Source: Nyssa sinensis
Lineage: Eukaryota > Streptophyta > Magnoliopsida > Cornales > Nyssaceae
Assembly (NCBI GenBank): GCA_008638375.1
Contig: CM018048.1
Location: 54,661,847 to 54,725,846 of the forward strand
Length of the DNA: 64,000 nucleotides
Direction: 5' to 3'
The notes under the pieces are model-generated. The model was given only the letters and a program-made list of their open reading frames with translations, was not told the origin of the DNA and did not search any database. Shown piece after piece: positions 34,446 to 46,250 of the stretch (the first letter of the stretch is position 1; every line of letters starts with the position of its first letter). The position numbers and the translations under genes were made by a program.

Positions 34446-36053
34446 GCATAAGTTACAAACCACTGATCCGAACTGATTGCCGTAAGTTTGTGGTAGTCTA
34501 TTTTTTGTCATTTGTGAGGTGTGTGATGGGGTTTCGGGATAGTTAGGCTGATATCCGGCATTTTGGTCGGTCAAGATCCCAAAATGGGCATTTTCGGAGC
34601 AAAAACTTGCTTAAGTTTCAAACCGTTGATTTGAATTGAGAGCCGTAAGTTCGTGCAACTCTATTTCATCATTTATGAGGTGTGTGATAGGGTTTCGGGG
34701 TAGTTAGGCCAATATCCAGCATTTTGGTCCGTTAAAACCCTAAAATAAGCCTTCTTGAAGCTGAAACTTGCAAAAGTTTCAAACCGGGCATTTTAGCAGA
34801 GTGTCGTAAGTTTGTGCAAGTCTATTTTATCATTTGTGAGGTGTGTGATGGGGTTTCAGGATCAGTAGGCTGATATCCGGTGTTTTGGTCGATCAAAATC
34901 CCAAAATGGGCATTTTTGGAGTTGAAACTTGCATAAACTTCAAACCGGGCATCTGAACTGATTGTCATAAGTTCGTTCAAGTCTATTTTGTCATTTTTGA
35001 GGTGTGTGATGGGGTTTCGGGGTAGTTAGGCCGATATCCGGTATTTTGGTCGGTCAAAACCCCAAAATGGGCTTTCTCAGAACTGAAACTTGCATAAGTT
35101 TCAAACCGAGCATTTTAGTCAAGTGTCGTAAGTTTGTGCAACTGTATTTTGTAATTTTTCAGGTGTGTGCTGGGGTTTCGGGGTTGTTAGACAGATATCC
35201 GGTGTTTTGGCTGGTCAAAACCCCAAAATGGGCCTTTTTAGAGCTGAAACTTGCATACATTTCAAACCAGTGATCCGAACCGAGTGCCGTAATTTCGTGC
35301 AAATCTATTTTACATTTCTAAGGTGTGTGATGGGGTTTCAGGGTTGGTAGGCTGATATCCAGTGTTTTGGTCTGTCAAAACCCCAAAATGAGCCTTTTTG
35401 GAGCTGAAACTTGCATAAGTTTCAAACCGGGCATTCGAACGGATTAACGTAAGTTCGTGCAAGTGTATTTTGTCATTTTTGAGGTGTGTGATGGGGTTTC
35501 GAGGTCGGTAGGCCGATATCCGGTGTTTTGGTCAGTCAAAACCCCAAAATGGACCTTTTTGGAGCTGAAACTTGCATAAGTTTGAAACCGAGCATTTTAG
35601 CCGAGAGCCGTAAGTTTGTGCAAGTGTATTTTATCATTTTTGAGGTGTGTGATGGGGTTTCGGGGTCAGTAGGCCGATATCCGGTATTTTGGTTTATCAA
35701 AATCTCAAAATCTGAAACTTGCATAAGTTTCAAACCGAGCATTTTAGCCAAGTGTCGTAAGTTCGTGCAAGTGTATTTTGTCATTTGTGAGGTGTGTGAT
35801 GGGGTTTCGAGGTTGGTAGGCCGATATCCAATGTTTTGGTCGGTCAAACTCTCAAAATGGGCCTTTTTAGAGCTGAAACTTATGCATAAGTTTCAAACCG
35901 AGCATTTTAGCCGAGTGTCGTAAGTTCGTGCAAGTGTATTTTGTCATTTGTGAGGTGTGTGATGGGGTTTCGGGGTTGGTAGGCCGATATCTGGTGTTTT
36001 GGTCGGTCAAAACCCCAAAATGGGCCTTTTTGTAGCTGAAACTTGCATAAGTT
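34446..36053. repeat. ~160-bp minisatellite, main block (about 10 units)
   Basis: The unit carries 'GTTTCAAACCG-GCATTTTAG', 'TCGTAAGTTCGTGCAAGTGT', 'GAGGTGTGTGATGGGGTTTC', 'AGGCCGATATCCGGTGTTTT' and 'GGAGCTGAAACTTGCATAA'. The phrase 'GGTGTGTGATGGGG' recurs near 34519, 34679 (variant), 34840, 35003, 35163 (variant), 35324, 35485, 35645, 35790 and 35955. Period is about 160 with one short unit. The unit length is not a multiple of three, so the short frames within it are not a repeated protein. Confidence 0.93.
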
Positions 36054-37918
36054 TGTGCGAAAATACACTCTAAATACCCTATTATTAGATTAAAATAGTA
36101 AAATGTGACCCTATTATTAGAGCATAATGTTTAATATTCTTCATTCATTTATATTTAGTTTTATGACATATTTTCTGTTTAAGTGAGCTGATTAATATAT
36201 TCATTGAATTAGGGAAGCATTGAAGGTAAAAGAAGAGATATGGAGTACATTGTACAATTTTCAGCTTTTAGATAGATTCGATCTATGGAGCTTCAAATGA
36301 GGTTTGGATGGCGTTAGAGTTTCAGAATGAGAAAGTGGTATTCATGAAGTCTTTAGAGCACGTCTTAAACTTTTCAGAAAGTGTGGTTTGCAAAAATCCG
36401 AGTTCGTTTGGGCCTCTAAACATTGTTTCAAAGTCAGGCCTGAAAAGCTGGATTCCTGTCCGACCAGCAAAATTCAGGGGTTATAACTTGAGCTTCTGAA
36501 GTCCAAATCAGGTGATTTAAAATCTTAAAATTATTTACACATCCATAGCTACAACTTCCGTGAAGAACTAGAATCAAAATTCAGTTGTTATCTAATAGAA
36601 AAAGGAACTTAACTATTGCGGCTACTGACTGTGCGTGGAAAAGAAAAAAAAGAATTGGAAGAAGTGGGCTGGGCTTGGAACAGCTGCACAAAAAAAATGA
36701 AGAAGGAAGGGAGATGCGTGGGGCCCAGGGAAAGAAGAAAAAGGAAAGAAATACAAAAGAATAAAAAAGACAAAAGAAATAAAGTTTGAAAAGTCAAAGA
36801 AGTGAAAACAAGGAAAGAGAGAGAAAAATGAGGCAAAAGGTGGCTGACGTGCGGTGGGGTCCAGGGTCGAATCAAAAGAGGCGTTGGGCTTCGTTGGGCT
36901 TCAAAAGATGAAAAAGAAGGGAAGAAAAAAAGAGAGCAAAATAAGGGGCTTGAGGTGCGTGCGGCTGAAAGGAAAAGTGGGCCGAATCAAAGGTGGTGCG
37001 GCGCGGAGAAGAGCCACGCGTAAGGCTGAGGCGCTGGAAGGTGGGCCTGACGTGAGGGCCGCAACAAAAAAAAGTGAAGCGCAGTTTTAACCAAAAAAAA
37101 CAGAGGGTCCTTGCGGCGCGAAAAAAAAAAGAGAAGCTGCGGCGCTACTGTGTAGAGGTGATAGATACAAAAAGGATGCTTCATGTTTATTTCTTCATGA
37201 GGTTATGTTTTTCATTATTTATATGAGTAATTAAATTTTTAAATAGAATTAGGCAATGAATTTGTATCATAGATGATTATTTTTAATTTATTTTTGATTC
37301 ATGTACTGAATTTTTATTTATTAAAACTCTTTGTTTTATTATTCTCAATTTATTGTTGTCGAATAATTAGAGAGTTTATTCCATTTATAGATTCACTCAG
37401 GCTTTTTCTACTGAATGGATTAATTCTTTGATTATGTTTGGATCAATTAATTATTTATATTGATTTAATTCTTTGTTGCAATATTGCTCTCTAGATATAT
37501 TATCGTCGTTGGATTTTCTCAATGTGGATAACAATTTGTGGGATTTAAAAGTGATGAATGATTTTTCAAAATATTATATTTGGTTTAATTTTGGTCTATA
37601 ATTTTATATCTTCCGATTGAGATTTTTGGAGTTAAATTCTCAATTGAGTTATTAGCGAATTAAAAATAATTAAAATACCGAATATGTGCAAGGGATTTCC
37701 GACGCTCTACTGTTCGTTAATTTGAGTATTTTCTTCCGTTAATCACTAGGTTTAAATTTTAATTTGCATTTAAAATTACTTTTTATTTTTTCGTTAATCA
37801 TTTAATATTTTTTTTAGTTTCAGAAATTCTTTCTGTTATTCTTTTAATTTTGCCTTCCTATGGAATCGACACCCTAAAGCTACACTACAACTACCGCGTT
37901 ATTCTTTGGGCGTAATCA
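36054..37918 (+). repeat. 1.87-kb solo LTR inserted in the minisatellite
   Basis: It reads TGTGCGAAAATACAC... to ...TTTGGGCGTAATCA and is flanked by AGTT on both sides (36050-36053 and 37919-37922). Removing it restores one continuous minisatellite unit ('cataagtttcaaacc'). The end region 'GGAATCGACACCC' then 'CTACCGCGTTATTCTTTGGG' is like the ends of Athila/Tat gypsy LTRs. An A- and G-rich tract fills 36640-37140. No credible gene is present. Confidence 0.8.
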
Positions 37919-38490
37919 AGTTTCAAACCAGGCATTTGAACTGATTTTCATAAGTTCGTGTAAGTCTATTTTGTCATTTGTGATGTGTGTGATGGGGTTT
38001 CAGGGTCGGCAAGTCAATATTCGGTATTTTGGTCGGTCAAAACCCCACAAAGGAGCTTTTTGGAGCTAAAACTTGCATAAGTTTCAAACCAAGCATTTTA
38101 GCCGAGTGTCGTAAGTTCGTGCAAGTGTATTTTGTCATTTGTGAGGTGTGTGATGGGGTTTCGGGGTCAGTAGGCCGATATCCGATCTTTTGGTAGGTCA
38201 AAACCTCAAAATGGGTCTTTTTGGAGCTGAAACTTGCATAAGTTTCAAACCGAGCATTTTAGCCGAGTGTCGTAAGTTTGTGTAAGTGTATTTTGTCATT
38301 TTTGAGGTGTGTGATGGAGTTTCGGGATAGTTAGGCCAATATCTAGCATTTTGGTCTGTCAAAACCTCAAAATGGGCCTTTTCGGAACAAACACTTGCAT
38401 AAGTTTCAAACTGTTGATCCGAACCGAGTGTCGTAAGTTCGTGCAAGTCTATTTTATCATTTTGAGGTGTGTGATGGGGTTTCGGGCCTT
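37919..38490. repeat. ~160-bp minisatellite, block beyond the solo LTR (about 3.5 units)
   Basis: The same unit as at 34446-36053 resumes, with 'GTGTGTGATGGGGTTTC' near 37985, 38148 and 38463 and a variant near 38308. It fades out near 38490. Confidence 0.92.
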
Positions 38491-38624
38491 GTTACATAAT
38501 TTTTTAACAGTCATTAAAGTGTGTCATGCGTTTTTTAGGCTATTAGGTCGAAATCCTTTTTTTTTTTTTTTACGTAACCTTTTATTTAAATAATAAATAC
38601 ACCAAAGTAATTAATTTTAAAAAC

Positions 38625-38886
38625 TTACCAAGGCTGAACAGAACCTCCCTGCTGGCTGAGAACCGTCTGCATAAAAGTCTCTAGCTGGGTCTGGCAAGCC
38701 TAGAGCTCTATCATCATTTGCTTCAGATGTGCATTCCATCTCTCAGCAGCCTTAGCTCTCTGGGTAGCTTCGTGGAACCTAACATCGCTTTCAACAGTAG
38801 AGGACGATACCGTCGGCTCCATCCCACTTCCTAAGCCTTGCACATATCCGCGTCTCTTACCCAGAACAGTTTCCTGTATATGGTCA
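38625..38886 (-). pseudogene. CACTA transposase-associated protein, C-terminal fragment
   Basis: On the minus strand it encodes 'DHIQETVLGKRRGYVQGLG', then 'VESDVRFHEATQRAKAAERW' and, after one in-frame TAG near 38700, 'ACQTQLETFMQTVLSQQGG', ending at TAA 38625. The 'GKR-GYV-GLG' segment followed by a coiled-coil-like, Gln-rich tail resembles plant Transposase_24-type proteins carried by CACTA elements. The TAA overlaps a possible splice donor (GGTAAG). The 5' part is cut off by LTR sequence at 38887. Confidence 0.6.
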
Positions 38887-39262
38887 TGATTACTCCCAAA
38901 GAATAACGCGGTAGTTGTAGTGCAACTTTGGGGTGTCGATTCCACAGGGAGACAGATTAAAAGAATAACAGACAGAATAAAGAAGTTGAAGAAAATATTA
39001 AATGATTAACGAGAAAATAAAAAGTGACTTTAAATGCAAATTAAAATTTAAACAAAGTGATTAACAGAAAAAGTACTCAAATTAACGAACAGTAGAGCGT
39101 CGGGAATCTCTTGCACATATCCAGTATTTTAATTATTTTTAATTCACTGATAACTCAATTGAGAATTTAATTCCAAAAATCTCAATCGGAAGATATATAA
39201 TTATAAACCAAATGTAACCTTTTGAAAAATCATTCATCACTTTTAAATCACCAAATTGTTGG
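38887..39262 (-). repeat. LTR fragment, inverted relative to 37531-37918
   Basis: It begins TGATTACTCCCAAAG and is the reverse complement of the last ~388 bp of the solo LTR at 36054-37918, with moderate divergence. It stops at about 39262 inside 'AAATTGTT', so this copy lacks most of its LTR. The two arms, about 970 bp apart, form a large inverted repeat. Confidence 0.85.
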
Positions 39263-39299
39263 GAGCCGAACTCATGTAAACCATGTAAATAATAAATAC

Positions 39300-39990
39300 T
39301 TATACCACTTAAATAATATTTTTAATTACTACATTTGAAGTAAGAAATTTAATTATGTATAGCATTTTTCTTCACTTTATGAAAACATGATGACGCTCAT
39401 TTGTATGTGTAATTATGCAATGTTAATTAATCGGAGTTAGTTTAGTTGGTCATTCATGTCTCTTTTAAGGAGGAGGCTGTGGGTTCAACTCTCACTCTCT
39501 ACTAGAAAGATGTGAACATTTATTTTTACTTAACTATATGCTGAGTTAGGTTATTTGTCCAAGGCCTATATTAAAGAAGTTCTTAGGTTGAGTTATGTCT
39601 TATGAGTTAGTTGATTTAATTGTATTAGAGTTGAGTTGATTGATATGAATTGTAACACCACATCGCTTCTTTCAAAATAAAAAATTATGCAATGCTATTT
39701 TAGTGTCAATAACGCTATATTTTAAAATTTTATTCAAAATCTAAATATCAAATAATGTGACACTACATTTTTTATAATACATCAAACCTTTTAAATTATT
39801 ATTTTTTTAATTATTACATTTGAAGTGAGAAAGTCAATTACTTATATTATTTTCCTTCACTTTATGAAACCCGGGCGGCGATCATTTATGCATTGCTATT
39901 TTTGTGACAATAATGTTATATTTTTAAAATTTTTAATACATATTCGATCATAAAATGGTGTGACACTGCATTATTATTATTATTTTGGTA
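39300..39990. repeat. ~220-bp tandem duplication split by a SINE
   Basis: Unit 1 (39300-39425 plus 39683-39780) and unit 2 (39785-39990) share 'TACATTTGAAGT-AGAAA', 'CTTCACTTTATGAAA' and 'TGCTATTTT-GTG-CAATAA', ending near 'TGTGACACT-CATT'. The SINE lies only in unit 1. Confidence 0.8.
39426..39682 (+). mobile_element. tRNA-derived SINE (~257 bp) with target duplication
   Basis: An A-box-like 'TTAGTTTAGTTGG' (39437-39449) and a B-box-like 'GGGTTCAACTCTC' (about 39482-39494) are spaced as in an RNA polymerase III promoter derived from tRNA. The element ends in an A-rich tail. AATTATGCAATGTTA (39411-39425) is repeated as AATTATGCAATGCTA (39683-39697), a 15-bp duplication with one mismatch, as expected for LINE-driven insertion. 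Confidence 0.75.
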
Positions 39991-41018
39991 CTAATATTGT
40001 ATTGCATTATTAATAATACTGTGATATATTCATCATTTAAGATATAAAATCTGGTCCTCTTAAGTAATAAACCTCTAATTTTCATCAATTTTGATTTAGA
40101 TACATGCGACATCATATATTATTTAATTATTTAATAAAAATACATGATGTGACAAGTATCTAAAATTTTATTAGAGCCAATATTTTATTAGAGTGGTGCA
40201 AGTGCATACTTTTAAATCCACCTACGAAGACTTGAACCATCATGAATGATTAAATAGACTAGCCCTAATTGGTTCCATCGCACACATTTTTAATGGCTAA
40301 AATGTATTTAAATTTAATTTTTTTTAATAATTAAGCAAGTAACTATATATAATTCTATTCATTAAGTCGAAAACTACTGAAGATATACATAGGAAAAAAA
40401 AACAAGTGGTTCTACTTAATATGGCTTATATAAGAGAAACTTGTGTGATTTACATACACACAAAACTTGTGGTTCAATACATGTTGGCTGGAATAAGGGA
40501 AACGTGTATCTGCCAGTCACGAAAGGAAAGGTAAGGTAAGTTGCTGTTCAGTCTATTACTTGTGTTTCATAAAGCACAGTCGTCTTCATTCTCCAACCTC
40601 TTGACCGGCAAATGATACTTCCATTTTATGATTTTTTTTTTTTTTTTTTGGGAGTGCGGTCAACAGAAAAATATTCAATGTTTTCAGCACAATAGTCACC
40701 AAAACGTTAGGTTGATATACCTGTATCTATAGACTGGAGCCAGCCTTGGCCTGGGGGGTTAATTGTCCCCCCTTAATTTTTTTTTATTTAAAAATTTTCT
40801 CATATTCTCAAGAAAATATTCAAACATATCCCTTGTATTTATACTTTTGCCCTCTAGGTTTCATTTTTTTTCACTTTATCCTTATATTCATTTTAATTTG
40901 ATCTTCTCAATGAGACTTTGATAAATTTTCCTTAAATTTTTTATATACTCTAAAGTTTGTCCCTTCGCAAATGAATTCCTTGCTCCGTCATTGCTTGTGT
41001 TATAAAATAAAAATAAAG
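39991..41018. other. AT-rich DNA without a recognised gene
   Basis: No gene is seen. A block from about 40735 ('ggagccagccttggcctgg') to 40995 ('gctccgtcattgctt') looks like an eroded transposon fragment of the kind seen near 9785, but I cannot classify it. Confidence 0.45.
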
Positions 41019-41527
41019 AAAAATTACACTTATCTCTTCTGATATTTTTGAAAATTACACTGACTTTTCTTAATATTTCTAAAATTACATTGGTCTCCTT
41101 TAATTTACCTAACAATATATAAATATTCTCTTCCAATCAATTTTTTCTTCAAAATGATAAAACTACTCATTTTATGTTTTTTTTTTTCAATTTTCAATTT
41201 ATTTTTATTTTTTTTCATTTTTCAAATAAATATTAATTAAGATCTTAAATTTATTTTTATATAAAATAAAAATATGTTGTTTTACCTTAAATTTATTTTT
41301 ACATAAAATAAAAAAAAAATCTTTTCAAAAAGTTAGAAAAATTGCTCAAAATTGAAAAAACTGAAAATATGAAAATTAAAAAGGCTAGTTTTGTCATTTG
41401 ATGAAAAAATTGATTTGAATGGGTATTTATATATTGTCATGTAAAATAGAGAATGTCACTGTAATTTTAGTTTTAAAAATGTCAGTATAATTGTCAAAAA
41501 CTTAAAAAATGTTAGTATAATTTACCC
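41019..41527. mobile_element. Foldback MITE, copy 1
   Basis: The left arm from 'AAATTACACTTATCTC' (about 41019-41165) is the reverse complement of the right arm ending 'AGTATAATTTACCC' (about 41385-41527), with many changes. Both arms carry 'AATATATAAATA' and 'GATAAAACTA' or their complements. The centre is AT-rich. Two more copies lie at 44340 and 46795. Confidence 0.75.
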
Positions 41528-41870
41528 TAAAAGTAAAAGTAAATTTGAATTTGAAATTTTAAAACAGCTTGTCCTCCTTTTGTATCCCGGGGCTATGCCC
41601 CGCGTATCTTTGTTTAATTTCTTCTTCTAATATAATACATTAATAATACAGTCATGCGATTGAAAATTATAAATTCATTTACCATTTTTAGAAGCAACAG
41701 TTACTTTATAATGCGAAAAAAGAAAAGGGATTTGTAAAAGTAGATTATCAATAATTTCAAAATTAAAGTCATTAGTCATTTTAATTAGCCAAAACAGCTC
41801 AGATTGTAATAACTTCACCTGGGATGATTTTAATTTCGATGTTACAGTTCCGTTCCAAGGGATCATCATG

Positions 41871-41902
41871 GTGAATGTGTTGAATTATAATGAAACAGTT
41901 GA
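41871..41902 (+). pseudogene. Possible laccase exon scrap
   Basis: It reads VNVLNYNETVD, close to [11 protein letters not shown] of the laccase gene (exon 6, about residues 452-462), with roughly three quarters of the bases the same. The flanking sequence does not match. It may be the remains of a tandem laccase copy, or chance. Confidence 0.3.
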
Positions 41903-41968
41903 TTGCATAATTGTACTAGTCAGAGAATGACTCAAAAGTAAGAAGTTATTCATACCCATGTGATTGTC

Positions 41969-42016
<48 letters not shown>
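41969..42016. repeat. (TA)n microsatellite
   Basis: About 22 uninterrupted TA units. Confidence 0.95.
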
Positions 42017-42018
<2 letters not shown>

Positions 42019-43270
42019 ATAGATGTCAACTTCTCTTTAACTTTAACAGTAATTATATTTTTTTTTATAAAAAATCATCGCATAATGATGCAATATAATT
42101 ATCTCATGGAATAACCATTAATACTGAAATTATAGCAAATCATACAGGTCTTGTGAAATCGTTTTGTACAATTTGGTTAACCTAAGGATGGCAACAACAC
42201 AGATTCAACTGGGAATCCCTCTCCTATCTCCATCCTATCTAAAGAAAATCTTCTTCAATACACGCTGTACCCCACTATTTATATTTATATCCCTCTCCTG
42301 TTCTCATTTAAAATTTAATTTTATTAAATTTTCAAAAGTTAAAGCTAATAAACTAAGATTATTACAAATACATAGCTATATTATACGTATACATACAAGT
42401 TATATATGCATAATATATATACACACAGATATCTAGATTTATATATATATATATATAAATATTTATGTAATTGAAATATATACTCGAATAGAATAGAATG
42501 GGAGCTTAAAAACCCATCTCTCCTTGAATTGTAACTTCTTCTCCCTCGTCCGTACTCCACCCTTCGTAAAAATTCACCCATTAGGATGGATGGATTGCGA
42601 ACGTCCTTAAAAGATTACAACATGCCAATTAGGACTCTGCCTTAGTCCATGCTATTTGGGTTGGGGCAGGCGCAATTTAGCCCAATAAAGTTTTTGGCTA
42701 GCCCAATAAATTAAGTTCAAATTAGGAATTTGGTTGCCTAATTTCCCTAGATGGAGGGTGCATCAATGCAAAACTTCACAAATTGCACACCCACAATATT
42801 GTATAATTTTTTTTTTGAGAAACTAAAAAGATTATTACTCAATATTAGTCCCCTTTATTTAGTTAACTTGTTTTAGGCGGGAAAATAATCTTCTGTTATT
42901 TATCTTGAAATTTTTTTGTTACGTGTTCACATGAAAATTGCGGGACCAATTTACTATTCCTCCCATTGTTAAGAGCAATATTTAAAGAATCGCGGTATCT
43001 GTTTATGTTTTTAACCATCGATTGTTCTGCCAAAAATGTTTTAAGTTTGTTGATTTTCTACTACTGCTTTTCCATGCACAATCTTTTATTGTATTTTTCG
43101 AATCATAAAATGTATAACATCAGTATATAATGTTGAGGAGTGTATAGTCATTCCAAAAATTCGTGCATTTAATTGCACAGGAGCACGTAACCACACAACA
43201 TAGGCATAGTTGATTGCACGAATTTGCACGATCAAAAATTGAAGAAAGCATTATTTGTCATATATTTTCA
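42017..43270. other. AT-rich DNA, no gene seen
   Basis: A stretch at about 42183-42600 starts 'taaggatggcaaca' and might be an old relative of the hAT MITE at 14767, but its other end and target duplication are not clear. Nothing else is recognised. Confidence 0.4.
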
Positions 43271-43610
43271 TGTTAGGAGTGTCAATTATGTCATATCATG
43301 CCGTATTCGTATTGTGTTGAGATATGAATAATCGATTATATGGGTCAATCCGAACACGACACGATTAGTTGATTGTGTCAAAATTTTCGACTCTAACACG
43401 ACACGTTTGTTATATATGTAGCACGACACAATTCGTGTAATTCGTTTAATAAATGAGTCGTACTAACACGAGTAACACAACACAACTCGTTTAACTCATT
43501 TAATAAATAAATCGTGTTAAAATCGACACAATTAACACATATAATCTATCTTGACACATTTAACACATATAACTTACTTAATAAATATATTTATTGAGTT
43601 ATTCTCCTTT
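43271..43610. mobile_element. Eroded hAT-like MITE fragment
   Basis: It opens 'GTTAGGAGTGTCAATTATG' and continues with repeated 'ACACGACAC', 'CGTGT-AATTCGTTTAATAAA' and 'AACTCGTTTAACTCATT' phrases. This composition is typical of a common plant non-autonomous hAT family, as I recall it. Clear ends and a target duplication were not found. Confidence 0.45.
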
Positions 43611-44339
43611 TTTAATATTTTTTTTATATTTTTATTAAATTAAAATATAAATTTAGTATTAAAAAAAAATTAATACTTATAATATTAAATTTTTTCCATA
43701 CTTATAAAAAATAGGTATGGTGGTGTAGAGATCATTAATGCATGGTTCTTCTACCCAGCAGACTTGCCTTGCATAATGCATTCAATGGACCCCCTTGAAA
43801 TAATTCTAAACCTAATTAATCAAGAGGGTGAAGCCCAATAATTCCATTTAGGATGGAGACTCAGCACCCCCATTTCCCTTCGCCCATTAATAGAAGTCAA
43901 TGCCAGATTAGAGAAATTTCACCATGAATCAAATTTCTTGACTTGGTATGAACTCGATTTATAACATAATGCAATTTGTATAAAATGTTAAATTTAAAAT
44001 ACATAAAATTAATATTTGCCTACATAACAAGATGTAATTGATAAAATTTTTGGACTAGGCCAATAAACCCAATCCATAGTAAAATTTAGAGTTGGGAAGG
44101 AAAAGGGTTGCTCAGCTTTCTGGGAACACAAACACCTAGGACAATAGACTTTGAGCAGTTTCCCACTTTTAGCTTGTACAAATATAATATAAAATAAATA
44201 TACATTCGACCATTTTATAATTAATATTTAATAATTTAATAATTAATAAATTTTTAAAAAAACTAACTTCATATAATATATAATTCTGTTACCTAATGAT
44301 TAATATTTTTTTAGAGATATTCTTTATAATATGAATTAA
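43611..44339. other. AT-rich DNA, no gene seen
   Basis: No frame, RNA gene or clear repeat beyond short A/T runs. Confidence 0.5.
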
Positions 44340-44815
44340 GGTAAATTACATTGACTTTTTCTGAAATTTATGAGAATGACACTAACCTTACTTGAAGTTT
44401 TTAAAATTACTCTCACCTCACTTACTTTACAAATTAATATACAGATACCTCCATTCTGTCAATATTTTTTTTCAAAATGATGAAACTAGTCTTTTTATTT
44501 ATTTATTTTTGTATTTTTTTAATTTTGACCAATTTATTCTAACTTTTTTTAAATTTTTTATTTAAAAATAAATTAAAGTAAATAACTTATTCTTATTTTA
44601 TATAAAAATAAATTTAAGGGTTTTATCAATATTTATTTGAAAAATGAAAAAAAATATAAAAGAAGTAGTTTTGTCATTTTGAATGAAAAACTTGACTGAA
44701 GGGAGGTACCTGTTTATTATTTTGTAAAGTATAGAATGTCAATATAATTTTAGAAACCTTAGAAAAAATCAGTGTAATTGTCATAACCTTCAAGAGAGAT
44801 AAGTGTAATTTATCC
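44340..44815. mobile_element. Foldback MITE, copy 2
   Basis: It begins GGTAAATTACATTGAC and ends GTGTAATTTATCC. The arms are complementary over roughly 130 bp, including 'TTTGTCATTTTGAATGAAAA' against the left arm's 'TTTTTTTCAAAATGATGAAA'. It is the same family as 41019-41527, and its terminal repeats are the best preserved of the three. Confidence 0.78.
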
Positions 44816-45375
44816 TATTAATTATTTGAGAGATAAAATAATTATATATGTATTTATATATATATATACATATATATATATATCTCATTTATAACAAGTC
44901 TTGAAAATTATATTTATTAATTCAAAATAATTAAAGTCAAAAGTATTGTAAGTTGAAAAAATTATGATATTAGGAAATACAACTCTTTACCTAAAAAGGA
45001 TATTAAAAATATTTTTATGTCTTAAATTGAGTATTATATGTTTTTTTTATAAAGACCCAAAATGTGGTTCAAAAGTTAAATATATGGTCATATTTTTGTA
45101 CCAAAAATCATGTATATTTAAGAAACAACATTGATTAATGTAAAAATGAAAAAACTTAATACTAAATAATTCTAGTAATTAATAAATTTTCAATTTTACA
45201 TATCAATTAATTATAAGAAGGTTTAGTGTATATCTTAAAAATATTGATATTCATGCATTTTAGAAAAATTCAAAAGTATATTTTCAAAACTCTTCCACTC
45301 TCTTTTCTTTCTCATCCTTGTCTTCTTCTGAGTATGTCAGCACCCATTCTTCTCACGAGTAAGGAACATAAAATG

Positions 45376-45387
<12 letters not shown>
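44816..45387. other. AT-rich DNA, no gene seen
   Basis: Includes a short TA/CA run near 44845-44882. Nothing else is supported. Confidence 0.5.

Positions 45388-45430
<43 letters not shown>
45380..45430. repeat. (TA)n(TG)n microsatellite
   Basis: A short TA run is followed by about 20 TG units. Confidence 0.95.
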
Positions 45431-45432
<2 letters not shown>

Positions 45433-46062
45433 TTCTTCTTGGTTTAAGTTATTCTTTCTTGGGAAGTATGATTGTATCTTGAATCTTTGAGAAATATTAA
45501 AAAATTTCAGCTATGTGTGGGGAACTAACATTGATGTCATTAATTTCAACATAAGATGGGTTGGGAATTTGTTAGATATAGACTTTTTACAGCCTTAGTT
45601 TTCACCTTCTTGTTTTCAACTGCCAGTTATTCTTCTTTTTTTTTTTTTTAATCTTTTTTCCCCTTCCCTATACTCAAAGCAATCAACCCCACAAATATAT
45701 AATAAGCTCTAATTCAAGAAAGCAGAGAAAGATTGGTTTTCAAACATCCCTATGAGCATGTGAGAGTTCTTGAGGCAAGTTATCCTATTCAAAATAAAAA
45801 AAACTGATGTCTTTCTATGCATATGTACAATTTTAATTCAAGCTGCTAAATAAAAGAAACAAAGTCTATCTTAGTTGATCTCTTGATCACTCTTCACATA
45901 AAATTCTATGAGTTCAAATCCCTTCCTCTTTTATCATTCGTTATGAGTTTAATTTTTTGAATTTTATTTTATTTTTACAATCAATTAAATCATGACATAT
46001 TAAATAAATAAATTTACATAGATAAATTTATAAAATATTATTCTTAGTTCACTTCACTAGAC

Positions 46063-46250
46063 CCTCCCAATTTCCAATAGATATAAACATTAAATTTTGA
46101 AAGAAATCTCCCAGATTTGTAATGAAACTCAGACACACACAGCAGGTTTTGACTGTCACCATTTCCAACAGAGATAATCATTAAATTTGGAAAGAATCTC
46201 CCAGATTTGTAATGAAACATAGACACACGAACAGCAGGTTTTGACTGTCA
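46063..46250. repeat. Tandem duplication of about 97 bp
   Basis: Both units contain 'AATTTCCAATAGATA' (or a near match), 'AATCTCCCAGATTTGTAATG', 'AGACACAC' and 'CAGCAGGTTTTGACTGTCA'. The open frame across both units on the minus strand has no recognisable homology. Confidence 0.88.

Noticed and set aside
36854..37090. Lys/Arg-rich frame in the 1.87-kb LTR as a nucleic-acid-binding protein
   Set aside because: The basic composition follows from an A/G-rich tract; no homology or start context.
34446..38490. Minisatellite as a CRISPR array or a repeated protein gene
   Set aside because: Units are contiguous without unique spacers, and this is a plant genome; the 160-bp period is not a multiple of three, so reading frames do not carry over from unit to unit.
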